Assembly (NCBI GenBank): GCA_949287925.1
Contig: CASEIR010000028.1
Span: forward strand, 1-38,945
Length of the DNA: 38,945 nt
Reading direction: 5' to 3'
Origin: an uncultured Lachnospiraceae bacterium
GTDB lineage: Bacteria; Bacillota; Clostridia; Lachnospirales; Lachnospiraceae
Part shown: positions 30,788 through 38,914 of the stretch, piece after piece
How positions within the stretch are numbered: the stretch's first letter is position 1
Layout: every line of letters begins with the position of its first letter
Translations under genes and position numbers: made by a program
The notes under the pieces: model-generated
What the model saw: only the letters and a program-made list of their open reading frames with translations
Databases searched by the model: none
Told to the model about the DNA's origin: nothing

Positions 30788-30805
30788 ATGGGGTCAGCCC
30801 CCCTA
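30788..30805 (-). repeat. REP-like palindrome, copy 4 (overlaps the symporter stop)
   Basis: TGGGGTC (30789-30795) and GCCCCCC around one A, one substitution away from the copies at 27552 and 27593. On the minus strand its leading TAG is the stop codon of the symporter gene. Confidence 0.6.
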
Positions 30806-32020
30806 TAGCCTAATCTTCTCTTTGAGTACTGCGCAGCAGGCCAGGTCGCCGATGACGTTGACGCAGGTCGCGCCCATGTCGCACAGGGTGTTAATGCTGA
30901 TGTATACGCCCATGACTCCGGCGGGAAGTCCGGCCATGGCAGCCAGGGCGGTAAAGGAAGCAATAGCTCCACCGGGCACGCCGGGCGTTCCAATAGACAA
31001 CAGTACGTTTGCCAGCAGTACCACTACCATGGTAGAGATGCTGACTTCGATGCCGCAGGCATTGGCGAAGAACATAATCATGAAGGACATGAGAATAGAA
31101 ACAGCGTCCATATTTACAGTTGCCCCAAGTGGAATGACAATACTGGTGATCTTATCGGACACACCGTAGTTTTCTTTCATACAGCGTTCGCTGATGGGGA
31201 TCGTGGCAGAGCTGGAACAGGTTCCGAAGGCATTCAGGGCTGCCGGAAGAATGGCTTTGAAAAAGGCCAGCGGGCTTGCTTTTCCCAGGATTTTTACGGA
31301 CAGTCCGTAAACGATGATCGCGAATCCGAAGAATGCGATATACAGGATGATCAGCTGGGTGGCCAGTGAAATAATAGTAGAAGTTCCGTTGGCTTCTACC
31401 ACCGGTACGATGGTACAGAAGACTCCGATGGGAGTAAAGTACATAACGACACTGATGATCTGGATGCAGACTTCGTTGAGTGAACCGATTACTTTCAGAA
31501 GAGGCTCTCCCTTTTCGCCGATGGAAATAAGTGTAAATCCAATGATAGCGGCGAATACCAGTACCTGCAGCATGTTTCCGTCTACGAAGGCGGCTACAGG
31601 ATTGGATGGGATCAGAGTCTGGAGAGTATCCAGAATTCCTGTCATTTTGGCTGCTTCAATATCAGACTCGGCCATTTCGAAGGTGACGCCTTTGCCCAGC
31701 TGGACCAGCCGGGGCAGAACGATTCCGACAAAACTGGCAAGGGCTGTAGTACAGATGAAAAAGAGCATGGCAGCTCCGGTGATCCTGCCGGTAGTCCGTG
31801 CATTTCCGATACTGGTGATGCCCATGATGATGGAGCAGAAGACCAGAGGGAAGATCATCATGTTCAGAGCGCTCATGTAGATACTTCCGATGATGCCGGT
31901 CACGGTCAGAATAGGCTCAAAAAGATCTGCCAGGAACAGTCCTGTAAAAATTCCCAGGATTAACCCTGTAAAAATAGCACCGGTAATGTGTGCTTTGTAC
32001 CAGTGATAAAATGATTTCAT
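30803..32020 (-). CDS. dicarboxylate/amino acid:cation symporter (DAACS/GltP family)
   Basis: A 405-residue secondary transporter with eight membrane segments and two re-entrant hairpins, moving dicarboxylates or acidic amino acids with Na+ or H+. Hairpin 1 (SSSATIPISERCMKENYGV) and the substrate/Na+ site in segment 7 (GATVNMDAVSI, the NMDG-type motif) are visible. GTPGVPGGAIASF marks hairpin 2. The start is the ATG at 32020, with AGGAGG 8 bases upstream, rather than the longer frame from 32047. Its TAG stop is part of a REP-like palindrome. The exact substrate is not determinable. Confidence 0.92.
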   Translation of the reverse strand: MKSFYHWYKAHITGAIFTGLILGIFTGLFLADLFEPILTVTGIIGSIYMSALNMMIFPLVFCSIIMGITSIGNARTTGRITGAAMLFFICTTALASFVGIVLPRLVQLGKGVTFEMAESDIEAAKMTGILDTLQTLIPSNPVAAFVDGNMLQVLVFAAIIGFTLISIGEKGEPLLKVIGSLNEVCIQIISVVMYFTPIGVFCTIVPVVEANGTSTIISLATQLIILYIAFFGFAIIVYGLSVKILGKASPLAFFKAILPAALNAFGTCSSSATIPISERCMKENYGVSDKITSIVIPLGATVNMDAVSILMSFMIMFFANACGIEVSISTMVVVLLANVLLSIGTPGVPGGAIASFTALAAMAGLPAGVMGVYISINTLCDMGATCVNVIGDLACCAVLKEKIRL

Positions 32021-32059
32021 AAGTATTTCCTCCTCATTCCTTAGCATAAAACTTCTTAT

Positions 32060-32088
32060 ATTATTACATTTTTGAGATGAGTTTTCAA
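32060..32088 (-). promoter_or_regulatory. promoter of the DAACS symporter gene
   Basis: On the minus strand TTGAAA (32088-32083), a 17-bp spacer ending TGT, and AATAAT (32065-32060), an extended -10 type promoter. Confidence 0.55.
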
Positions 32089-32299
32089 GTTTTCTGAAAG
32101 AAAGGGGAGAAAGACCCGGAAAAAGGGAATCCGAGCCCTGGTAAACTGGATAGATAAAAAATAGAAAAATCTTTATTCTTTATAATTATAGAAAAGAAAA
32201 TGTATACAGGAGCGTTGTATCTCAAGCTGGGTGCGGCGCTCTGTCTGTATGTTCCGATATGGCACGGCGTTCCTTTTCCTGTTTATATATCGCACTTTC
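32089..32299. other. intergenic stretch upstream of the pyrimidine salvage genes
   Basis: Nothing recognisable in this part of the gap between the symporter and uridine phosphorylase. No gene, clear hairpin terminator or repeat is seen. Confidence 0.4.
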
Positions 32300-32308
32300 T
32301 GCTACAAT
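32300..32308 (+). promoter_or_regulatory. extended -10 promoter before a small ORF
   Basis: TGC followed by TACAAT (32303-32308), 30 bp before a short frame with a good ribosome site. Confidence 0.45.
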
Positions 32309-32338
32309 AAGATATCAGTGTACGGAAGGAGTAACTCT

Positions 32339-32392
32339 ATGACAGGAAGCAATGGCGGGCAGGGACAAGTAAAGAGTATTTTAAGTCATTGA
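32339..32392 (+). CDS. possible 17-residue small ORF
   Basis: A short frame encoding MTGSNGGQGQVKSILSH. It has AAGGAG at 32326-32331, 7 bases before the ATG, and an extended -10 element at the right distance, so it may well be translated. It could be a leader peptide for the uridine phosphorylase transcript or the start of a deleted gene. Nothing in the peptide points to an attenuation code. Confidence 0.4.
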   Translation: MTGSNGGQGQVKSILSH

Positions 32393-32444
32393 GAGTTTCT
32401 TCGCCCGGTCTTAGAGGTCTGTGAATGAAAATGATATCCAGGTA

Positions 32445-32453
32445 TGGTATAAT
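32445..32453 (+). promoter_or_regulatory. extended -10 promoter of the udp-cdd operon
   Basis: TGG directly before TATAAT (32448-32453), about 47 bp before the uridine phosphorylase ATG. It lies inside the longer in-frame extension starting at 32425, which argues against that earlier start. Confidence 0.6.
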
Positions 32454-32499
32454 AGACAACAAGTCAGAACCTATGTGGATGGAAAGGAGAGGCGGCACA

Positions 32500-33297
32500 A
32501 TGAAATATTCGGAAGATGCAAGTAAACAGTATCATGTTCAGGTTGGGACGGGAGATGTGGGGCGTTATGTGATCCTTCCCGGAGATCCGAAGAGATGTGT
32601 GAAGATTGCCCAATATTTTGACGATGCGGTTTTGGTGGCGGACAGTCGGGAGTTTGTAACATATACAGGGTATCTTGACGGGGTGAAAGTCAGTGTGACG
32701 TCTACGGGAATTGGAGGTCCCTCTGCGTCTATCGCGATGGAAGAGCTTGTACAGGCGGGAGCAGATACATTTGTCCGTATCGGTACATGCGGAGGAATGC
32801 AGCTGGACGTCAGAAGCGGAGATGTGGTAATCGCAACCGGCGCAATCCGGATGGAGGGAACCAGTAGAGAATATGCCCCTATTGAATTTCCGGCAGTTCC
32901 GGATATTCATATTACCAATGCATTAATGCAGGCAGCGGAAGAATTGGGACAGCGTTACCATGTAGGTGTCGTACAGTGCAAGGATGCATTTTACGGGCAG
33001 CATAATCCGGAGAAAATGCCGGTGAGTTATGAGCTTTTGAATAAGTGGGAAGCGTGGAAACGATTGGGATGCCTGGCGTCTGAGATGGAGTCTGCGGCGC
33101 TTTTCGTTGTAGCCAGTACACTGAGCGTGCGTGCGGGCTCTTGCTTTCTGGTCATGGCGAACCAGGAAAGAGAGAAGGCGGGGCTGGAGAATCCGGTAAT
33201 TCATGATACAGACGCAGCAGTCCGGGTGGCCATAGGCGCTGTCCGTAAGATGATAGCAGCTGACAGAAATAAGAGGGAACAGGAGGAGAAAGCATGA
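32500..33297 (+). CDS. udp: uridine phosphorylase
   Basis: A 265-residue nucleoside phosphorylase of the PNP/UDP family that splits uridine with phosphate to uracil and ribose 1-phosphate. Conserved pieces are the phosphate-site GDPKR near the N-terminus, [24 protein letters not shown], and the purine/pyrimidine-site [10 protein letters not shown] start at 32500: AGGAG lies 10 bases upstream, and a promoter lies within the longer frame from 32425. Its stop overlaps the cytidine deaminase start (ATGA), so the two salvage enzymes are coupled. Uridine specificity is inferred from overall resemblance and neighbour. Confidence 0.92.
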   Translation: MKYSEDASKQYHVQVGTGDVGRYVILPGDPKRCVKIAQYFDDAVLVADSREFVTYTGYLDGVKVSVTSTGIGGPSASIAMEELVQAGADTFVRIGTCGGMQLDVRSGDVVIATGAIRMEGTSREYAPIEFPAVPDIHITNALMQAAEELGQRYHVGVVQCKDAFYGQHNPEKMPVSYELLNKWEAWKRLGCLASEMESAALFVVASTLSVRAGSCFLVMANQEREKAGLENPVIHDTDAAVRVAIGAVRKMIAADRNKREQEEKA

Positions 33298-33701
33298 GAC
33301 AGGAACAGATTCAAGAACTGATAGAAATTGCAGAAAAACAGCTCGTATATGCTTACGCACCCTATTCAGGATTTAAAGTCGGAACTGCATTACTGACAGA
33401 AAGTGGAAAGATATATACGGGATGTAACATTGAAAATTCTGCATATACTCCTACAAACTGTGCAGAGCGGACTGCATTTTTTAAAGCAGTAAGCGAAGGG
33501 GAAAAACAGTTTCAGGCAATCTGTGTTTTGGGAGGAAAAGATGGAAAACCAGAAAGTTATACGCCTCCATGCGGTGTTTGCAGGCAAGTGATGACAGAAT
33601 TCTGTGATCCGGAGCAATTCCAGATCATATTGGCGATCAATAAAAAGGATTATAAAATATACAAACTAAGTGAATTAATGCCGTTAAGCTTTTATTTATA
33701 A
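33294..33701 (+). CDS. cdd: cytidine deaminase
   Basis: A 135-residue zinc enzyme that converts cytidine or deoxycytidine to uridine, feeding the uridine phosphorylase encoded just upstream. The substrate loop NIENSAY, the catalytic CAE ([10 protein letters not shown], Cys ligand and Glu proton shuttle) and the PCGVCRQ zinc pair are present. The length is that of the small homotetrameric form. The ATG overlaps the udp stop by 4 bases. Confidence 0.96.
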   Translation: MRQEQIQELIEIAEKQLVYAYAPYSGFKVGTALLTESGKIYTGCNIENSAYTPTNCAERTAFFKAVSEGEKQFQAICVLGGKDGKPESYTPPCGVCRQVMTEFCDPEQFQIILAINKKDYKIYKLSELMPLSFYL

Positions 33702-33717
33702 ATGCGGATTTCCTTTT

Positions 33718-33726
33718 TGTTATAAT
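33718..33726 (+). promoter_or_regulatory. extended -10 promoter of the YdcF-family gene
   Basis: TGT directly before TATAAT (33721-33726), about 67 bp before the ATG at 33793. Confidence 0.55.
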
Positions 33727-33792
33727 CATTGCATTCGTTATTAATGCCCGGTTTATAGCAAATATATGGAAGAATAGAAAAGAGGGATGGAA

Positions 33793-34533
33793 ATGAAGAA
33801 GCATGTATTGACGGCGGTTAGTGTGCTTTTGTCAGTTGTCTGTGGAGTTTATGGAATTCTGGTCTGTGGCGCGGCTTCCGGAACTGTTTTTTTTCTGGTA
33901 TGGTTTGTGATAGCGGTTGGATTCCTGGCTTTGGGATTGTCGTTCTTTTTTTCGGTCTGGGAGAAGGTCCCCCGGATTGTAATAAGAGCGATTCTGTGCA
34001 TTGTCATAGCTGGAGGTTTAGTGTTCGGTGCTGTTGAGTTTCAAATTGTCAGACAGCTGCATGCTTCCGGAATGCCGGGGCTTGACTATATCATTGTGTT
34101 GGGTGCGCAGGTGCGGGAAAATGGCCCTAGTACTGTCCTGAAATACCGGCTGGATCGGGCGGTTGTATATTTGAAGGAAAATCCGGATACAGTGTGCATT
34201 GTGTCCGGAGGACAGGGACATAATGAACCGTTTCCGGAGGCGGAAGGAATGGCGGAGTACTTGTGGGAACAGGGAATACAGGACGATCGTTTACTTATGG
34301 AGAGCGAGTCTGGAACAACGGAGGAAAATATCAAGAACAGTCTGAGACTTATAGAAAAAGGAGCTTCTGTGGGAATTGTGACCAATGACTTTCATGTGTT
34401 CAGAGCAATGCAGACAGCGGAGCGGGCAGGACTTGAGAACGCCTGTGCGATAGCAGCCGGCTCATCGCCTTTATATTTGCCGAATAATATGCTCCGTGAA
34501 TTTTTTGCAGAAATAAAATTCCTGATGCTTTAG
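33793..34533 (+). CDS. YdcF-family (DUF218) membrane protein
   Basis: A 246-residue protein. Three hydrophobic N-terminal segments (about 5-25, 33-55, 65-84) lead to a cytosol- or outside-facing DUF218 domain (about 100-245) with DYIIVLGAQV, YRLDRAVVYL, IVSGGQGHNE, EYLWEQGI and TNDFHVFRAM. DUF218 proteins such as SanA/YdcF are tied to envelope integrity, and some bind SAM; the reaction is unknown. The start at 33793 has GAGGG 6 bases upstream; the ATG at 33787 touches the Shine-Dalgarno. Confidence 0.85.
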   Translation: MKKHVLTAVSVLLSVVCGVYGILVCGAASGTVFFLVWFVIAVGFLALGLSFFFSVWEKVPRIVIRAILCIVIAGGLVFGAVEFQIVRQLHASGMPGLDYIIVLGAQVRENGPSTVLKYRLDRAVVYLKENPDTVCIVSGGQGHNEPFPEAEGMAEYLWEQGIQDDRLLMESESGTTEENIKNSLRLIEKGASVGIVTNDFHVFRAMQTAERAGLENACAIAAGSSPLYLPNNMLREFFAEIKFLML

Positions 34534-34578
34534 CACGGAAAAGATTTTCGTTCCGGCATATTGTCAAAAGTGTGGTAG

Positions 34579-34725
34579 ATTCCAGGGCGATTGCCGGGAG
34601 ATGTGGCAGAATTTGGCGGTTTTTTGGGCTATGCGCTGATTATGCCGGTCAATGAATTTGACTGCGCCGCATTTATCAGCCGAAAAGGACGGATTCCGGC
34701 GCCGATTCACAGCTTTAAGAACTAG
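34579..34725 (+). pseudogene. C-terminal remnant of a UPF0210 (DUF711)-like protein
   Basis: Only the last 48 codons of a gene remain, without a start or ribosome site. The translation ends [12 protein letters not shown], preceded by [19 protein letters not shown] and an FISRKG stretch. This closely resembles the C-terminus I know for the UPF0210/DUF711 family (about 450 residues). An in-frame stop (34576) lies just before the preserved part. The rest of the gene is not nearby, so this is a deletion scar. Confidence 0.55.
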
Positions 34726-34858
34726 AAATATACGGTTTCGCAGAAGCCGGGACGGATGTAAGAAGTTGTAAGGAACGTTCATTTTTATTTAAGAGGATAT
34801 TTAAGATGTTTCGAATAAACTGAGACCATAAAAGTTAGATAAAAAGGAGATAAAAGTT
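34726..34858. other. non-coding spacer before the 110-residue membrane protein gene
   Basis: No gene or clear hairpin. The AAGGAG for the next gene lies at its right end (about 34845). Confidence 0.5.
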
Positions 34859-35191
34859 ATGGCAATTGGTTTTTTAGGAATAATTATAGGAGGAATGAGT
34901 CTGGTCAGTATTGTGGGACTGCTGTTGTTATATCTGACGAAACAGGCAATGACAAAGAAAACGTTATTTTATGTTATGGCAATATGGGGAGTCCTGATTG
35001 CGTTGATCAGTGTGGTGAATATGCCTGTAAACTGGGGAACACAAAGAGCTGCGGCAGGAATTCTGGGCTGCGTCAGTCTGGGAGGGATTCTGATTTTTAA
35101 CAAGGCAGATAATGAAAAACAGCAGATGATCGCATATGTGCTTGTAACAATATCTGTTGTGGGGGGAATGTTGAAACTGATCATTCTGTAA
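34859..35191 (+). CDS. small four-segment membrane protein of unknown function
   Basis: A 110-residue, very hydrophobic protein with four predicted membrane segments (about 3-26, 36-55, 63-80, 88-108) and short polar loops (TKQAMTKK, NKADNEKQQ). No family recognised. AAGGAG with a spacer of 8-9 bases precedes the ATG. The Crp/Fnr-type regulator gene begins 33 bp later on the same strand, so the two may share a transcript. Confidence 0.7.
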   Translation: MAIGFLGIIIGGMSLVSIVGLLLLYLTKQAMTKKTLFYVMAIWGVLIALISVVNMPVNWGTQRAAAGILGCVSLGGILIFNKADNEKQQMIAYVLVTISVVGGMLKLIIL

Positions 35192-35224
35192 AATGTTCCT
35201 GAATGAAAGAAAGAAGGACGAAGC

Positions 35225-35908
35225 ATGGAAATAGAGAAACTGACGTTGTTTCGGGGACTGACGGAAGAAGAAATTGAGCGGAGCATTATATGCTCTCAGG
35301 CAAAAATAGAACATTATAATAAAAATGCTTATATCTTTCGTCAGGAGGACAGGCCGTCCAGACTGTTTTTTGTATTGTCTGGAACGGTGATGCTCGGACA
35401 GATTAATGTGGCAGGGCGACAGAATTATGTAGAATATGTGAAAGAAGGGCAAGGCTTTGGCGAAGTTGATTTGTTCCTGGGGCATGAAGAGTACCGTTAC
35501 TTTGCGGTGGCAAGAAGTGAAGTGACGGTGCTGGCTGTGTCCAGACATTTTTTTTATGGTACTTGTGCGAAGAACTGTTCGCATCACCATAGGGTTATCT
35601 TTAATCTGCTTCGGATATTTGCGAAAGAAGCAGACCGAAATACTCGAAAACTGCATCTTCTTACCAGCGGAAGTCTGCGTCAGAGAATTGCAGGATATTT
35701 GATGGAGCAAAGCGCTGGAAACAGAGAAGTGCAATTGACAATGAAAAGGGAGGAACTGGCCGCATATCTAAATACAACCAGACCCTCCCTTTCCAGAGAA
35801 TTATCCTGGATGCGGGATGCGGGGGTAATTGAACTGACCTCCCGGTCCCGGATCCGGATTATTTCTTATCAGGTTTTGCAAAATATCATTGATGGGGAAG
35901 AGGTGTGA
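35225..35908 (+). CDS. Crp/Fnr-family transcriptional regulator
   Basis: A 227-residue regulator with an N-terminal cyclic-nucleotide-binding-type beta barrel (about 15-120; YIFRQEDRPSRLFFVLSGTV, YVKEGQGFGEVDLFLG) and a C-terminal winged helix-turn-helix (about 150-215; MKREELAAYLNTTRPSLSREL). The Arg and Ser of the cAMP phosphate pocket are not evident, so cAMP is unlikely. A Cys/His stretch (CAKNCSHHHR, about residue 117) at the hinge could be redox- or metal-sensing. The stop codon abuts the rubredoxin gene on the other strand without a gap. The neighbour suggests a role in redox or oxygen response. Confidence 0.9.
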   Translation: MEIEKLTLFRGLTEEEIERSIICSQAKIEHYNKNAYIFRQEDRPSRLFFVLSGTVMLGQINVAGRQNYVEYVKEGQGFGEVDLFLGHEEYRYFAVARSEVTVLAVSRHFFYGTCAKNCSHHHRVIFNLLRIFAKEADRNTRKLHLLTSGSLRQRIAGYLMEQSAGNREVQLTMKREELAAYLNTTRPSLSRELSWMRDAGVIELTSRSRIRIISYQVLQNIIDGEEV

Positions 35909-36070
35909 TTAGGCTTCTTCTACAAACACTTCTTTTCCCATTCCACAGATTGGACATACCCAGTCTTCCGGAAGATCTTCAAAAGAGGTTCCGGGTTCAA
36001 TTCCGTTATCCGGATCTCCGACTGCAGGATCATATTCATATCCGCAAGGTTCACATACATATTTTTTCAT
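35909..36070 (-). CDS. rubredoxin
   Basis: A 53-residue iron protein. Two CxxCG knuckles (Cys6/Cys9 and Cys39/Cys42) hold a single Fe, and the canonical [11 protein letters not shown] start, the [21 protein letters not shown] type centre and the FVEEA acidic end are all present. It carries single electrons at low potential, in anaerobes typically for superoxide reductase or rubrerythrin. The length is normal. AGGAGG lies 8 bases before the ATG at 36070. It is convergent with the Crp/Fnr gene with zero spacing. The hybrid kinase gene lies upstream on the same strand, with a 76-bp gap. Confidence 0.96.
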   Translation of the reverse strand: MKKYVCEPCGYEYDPAVGDPDNGIEPGTSFEDLPEDWVCPICGMGKEVFVEEA

Positions 36071-36122
36071 GGCTGTTCCTCCTAATAATATTTATCAATT
36101 ACACATATAGAATACTAGACTG

Positions 36123-36150
36123 CAGAATCAAATTCTGTAACAAATGTTAC
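36123..36150. repeat. two adjoining inverted repeats upstream of rubredoxin
   Basis: CAGAAT-CAA-ATTCTG (36123-36137) and GTAAC-AAAT-GTTAC (36137-36150) share one base. They lie 53-80 bp before the rubredoxin start and at the 3' end of the kinase gene. Possible operator for rubredoxin or weak kinase terminator. Confidence 0.4.
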
Positions 36151-38696
36151 GAAATTGGTTCTTTTTTCTTTTTTTTATGCTCGCAGTCATTTAAAACCTG
36201 TAAAAGCTGCTGGATATCAATGGGTTTTGGTATATGGGCGTCCATTCCGGCTTCTGTTGTACGGGCAATGTCTTCCGCAAAAACATTAGCTGTGACAGCA
36301 ATGATCGGGATGGTCGCCGCATCCTTGTGAGGAAGCGCACGGATTGCGGCGGCGGCTTCACAGCCGTCCATTACAGGCATCTGCATATCCATCAAGATCG
36401 CGTCGATACTGAATTCCGGCTGGGTCTGGAATGTGGTGACGGCTTCCTGGCCGTTCCATGCAGGAAGGACGTCCGCGCCCAGCATGGTGAGATATTCGGT
36501 GGCGATTTCCATATTCAGTTCGTTGTCCTCCGCGATGAGAATACGTTTTCCGTCTAAAGAATAGGAGGGCTGGACTGAAGAGTCCGCAGCAGGCTTTTCT
36601 AACTCCTGTGCCAGCTGGAGCGGAAAGGTAATGGTAAATTCGGTTCCGGTTCCCAGTTCACTGCGTACGGTAATTTCTCCGCTCATCTGCTGCACCAGAG
36701 TTTTTACAATCGGCATCCCAAGGCCGGTTCCGGTTATATTGCCGGAAGTAAACCGGGTTTCTCTCGCGAAAGGCTCGAATATGTGCTGCAAAAATTCGGC
36801 AGACATACCGATACCGGTATCTGATACGATAATCTGGAACTTGCCGTGCCCATATTGTACGTTTCGTTCGATGAGAGAAATTTTTACATGCGCCCCTTTT
36901 TCGCTGTATTTAAAAGCATTGGACAACAGATTATTCAGAATCTGTGTCAGCCGTGCCGGATCACAGAAGACATTGGGATTCTGAACGTCGAAGCAAAGCT
37001 CCAGGGTTTTCTCTTCCTGAGCAGCCTGTTCCCGGAATAGAGAGGCGGTGTCCTGAACACATTTGCAGATATCCATAGGAGAGTATTCCAAAGTATTTCC
37101 TTTTTCATGTTCCAGTCTTGACATGTCAAGAACATCATTGACAAGTGTGAGAAGCTGTCTGCCGGAATGTTCAATTTTCTGCAGATAATCAGTCGTCTGC
37201 TGATGACTGTCAGTATTCTTTTGAGCCAGTTCTGCGAAACCAATAATTGCATTTAAAGGAGTTCGCATATCGTGAGATGCATTGCTGAAGAAAAGGTTTT
37301 TTTGTTGTACTGTTTTTTTGGCGGAGGACAGCGCATTTTCTAGAAGTATGAGTTGCTGTAATTCCTTGTGCTTTTGAGCGTTAATATCCCGGAAACACAT
37401 AATGACCTCGTCCAGATGCATATTTTTGTTGTATACAATCTGGATACTTACCCATTTATATTCGTCTCTAAATTTTCTCTTATAATCTCCGCCAAAATTA
37501 TAAGTTCCGGAGGCGATCAGTTTCCGGATGTTTTCCAGGGAAAAGCTTTGTTCAAAATCTTCGTAGGTATTGTGGTCTACCACCTGTTTGACGGTGTTGA
37601 TCAGATGCTCGTAATCTCCGGACGCCCCAAGAATGTTTGTTATATCATCCGAAGATTTGATGCTTTCATAAGTTCCCTGCCTGAAGTTGACACGGTAAAT
37701 TGCGTAATAAGAGTCGCCGAGAAGCTGCAGTGTATCTGATATGTGTCGGATTTTCTTTCCGCTCATATGCCCTTTTATCATAATCAGTCCGGCGATCAGA
37801 AGCAGGATGCCGCAGATGACTGACAAGATAATGATTGTACGGTCCCAGCCGTCCTGCAGAATCTTGTCAATGGGGATCGTGATGACGGACAGCCATCCGT
37901 TGCTGGCCTCGTAGTAGTAGACGCCTCGTTGTTTGCCGCCCAGATCGGTAATGGTGGAGTCATATTTTTCCATCTCTCCGGTACGGACTGAGTCAATCAG
38001 GGAATCCAAATAAGCCTGTCCCGTTTCGATGTCGACATCCATGGAGGAAGAAAAGTACATAAGATTGCCGCTGGAATCGAATAGAAAATAAGAGCTTTGT
38101 TCCGGCATGGAGGATCTGTTTTCGTGCGTATGGAAGTTTTTCAGCAGAATGTCAAAAGCCAGTACATTTCCTTCGCCTTCCAGCGCGCAAGCGAGAGTTA
38201 CCATTGGTTCTCCGGTTATGGCATCTTTGTACGCGTCGGTGTAAATGACCTCGCCATCCGCAGCCAGAGCTTTTTGATACCATTCGGTTGAACGGTATTC
38301 ATAATCTTCAACACCTTCCAAGGGAACAGCGGCAACGATACTGCCGTTGATCACCGCATACGGGTCCACGATGGAAGCGCCCAGAAGATCAGAAAGATAC
38401 CCCGTGTACTGGTACATCCATTTTTGAGAAGTGTCCAAGGGAAGATCGCCGTCAATATTTTCGTTAATATAGCATGCGCCCAGACTCAGAAGCATAGAAT
38501 ATACGTTCAGACGGTTTTCTTCTTCGATAGCATAGCTCTCGGCCAGGTGCATTCCCATTTCATTCGCATTTTTCAGAAGCTTTTCCCGGATCAGAAAGAT
38601 GCTCCATATAATCAGAACAACAAACGTTGCGAGTATGGAGATCTGTATCCATAAAGGAACCGTTTTGCGTTGAAAAATATTAGGCTTTTTTTGCAT
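36147..38696 (-). CDS. hybrid sensor histidine kinase with extracellular Cache-type sensor and C-terminal receiver
   Basis: An 849-residue membrane kinase starting at the ATG at 38696 (AAAGGAG 8 bases upstream); the frame upstream of that ATG has no ribosome site. One membrane segment (about 17-37), an extracellular Cache-like domain (about 40-285; the RSTEWYQKAL and GVYYYEASNGWLSVITIP pieces are typical) and a second segment (about 287-307) come first. A PAS-like domain follows, then HisKA with His475 (SNASHDMRTPLNA), an HATPase domain (NLLSNAFKYS, DTGIGM, GTGLGMPIV) and a receiver with Asp770 (AILMDMQMPVMDG). No separate response regulator or Hpt gene is visible nearby, so the output is unknown. 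Confidence 0.93.
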   Translation of the reverse strand: MQKKPNIFQRKTVPLWIQISILATFVVLIIWSIFLIREKLLKNANEMGMHLAESYAIEEENRLNVYSMLLSLGACYINENIDGDLPLDTSQKWMYQYTGYLSDLLGASIVDPYAVINGSIVAAVPLEGVEDYEYRSTEWYQKALAADGEVIYTDAYKDAITGEPMVTLACALEGEGNVLAFDILLKNFHTHENRSSMPEQSSYFLFDSSGNLMYFSSSMDVDIETGQAYLDSLIDSVRTGEMEKYDSTITDLGGKQRGVYYYEASNGWLSVITIPIDKILQDGWDRTIIILSVICGILLLIAGLIMIKGHMSGKKIRHISDTLQLLGDSYYAIYRVNFRQGTYESIKSSDDITNILGASGDYEHLINTVKQVVDHNTYEDFEQSFSLENIRKLIASGTYNFGGDYKRKFRDEYKWVSIQIVYNKNMHLDEVIMCFRDINAQKHKELQQLILLENALSSAKKTVQQKNLFFSNASHDMRTPLNAIIGFAELAQKNTDSHQQTTDYLQKIEHSGRQLLTLVNDVLDMSRLEHEKGNTLEYSPMDICKCVQDTASLFREQAAQEEKTLELCFDVQNPNVFCDPARLTQILNNLLSNAFKYSEKGAHVKISLIERNVQYGHGKFQIIVSDTGIGMSAEFLQHIFEPFARETRFTSGNITGTGLGMPIVKTLVQQMSGEITVRSELGTGTEFTITFPLQLAQELEKPAADSSVQPSYSLDGKRILIAEDNELNMEIATEYLTMLGADVLPAWNGQEAVTTFQTQPEFSIDAILMDMQMPVMDGCEAAAAIRALPHKDAATIPIIAVTANVFAEDIARTTEAGMDAHIPKPIDIQQLLQVLNDCEHKKKKKEPIS

Positions 38697-38753
38697 TATA
38701 TATCTCCTTTGATTGGCTTTCAGCTGATTCAAATCATTTCTTTTTTGGGTTAT

Positions 38754-38774
38754 ATTATAACAAAAGTACTTTTG
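38754..38774 (-). promoter_or_regulatory. promoter and palindrome upstream of the hybrid kinase gene
   Basis: On the minus strand TGT-TATAAT (ending at 38754) is an extended -10. The perfect 14-bp palindrome CAAAAGTACTTTTG (38761-38774) overlaps its upstream edge, a likely regulator site. Confidence 0.55.
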
Positions 38775-38840
38775 AAAGTCTAATAGATCCCTGTGATCTG
38801 AAAGAATGTTGAGATACAATAGATAGGTAACAAAATAAAA

Positions 38841-38914
38841 ACAAGGATTCACCTTGATATGATATATTGGAGTTGTCGAGAAACCAATAGTCAAATCAAA
38901 AGGAGAATCCTTGT
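38841..38914 (+). repeat. inverted repeat in front of the right-edge gene
   Basis: ACAAGGATTC (38841-38850) is perfectly repeated in inverse as GAATCCTTGT (38905-38914), ending at the base before the ATG. An RNA carrying both arms would fold over the ribosome-site-to-start interval. Confidence 0.65.

Noticed and set aside
31314-31880. Plus-strand frame of 188 codons inside the symporter gene
   Set aside because: No ribosome site and no family pattern; the opposite strand has a complete membrane transporter with its signature motifs.
32425-32499. Longer N-terminus for uridine phosphorylase
   Set aside because: The 25 extra codons contain the TATAAT promoter element and have no ribosome site; the ATG at 32500 gives the usual family start.
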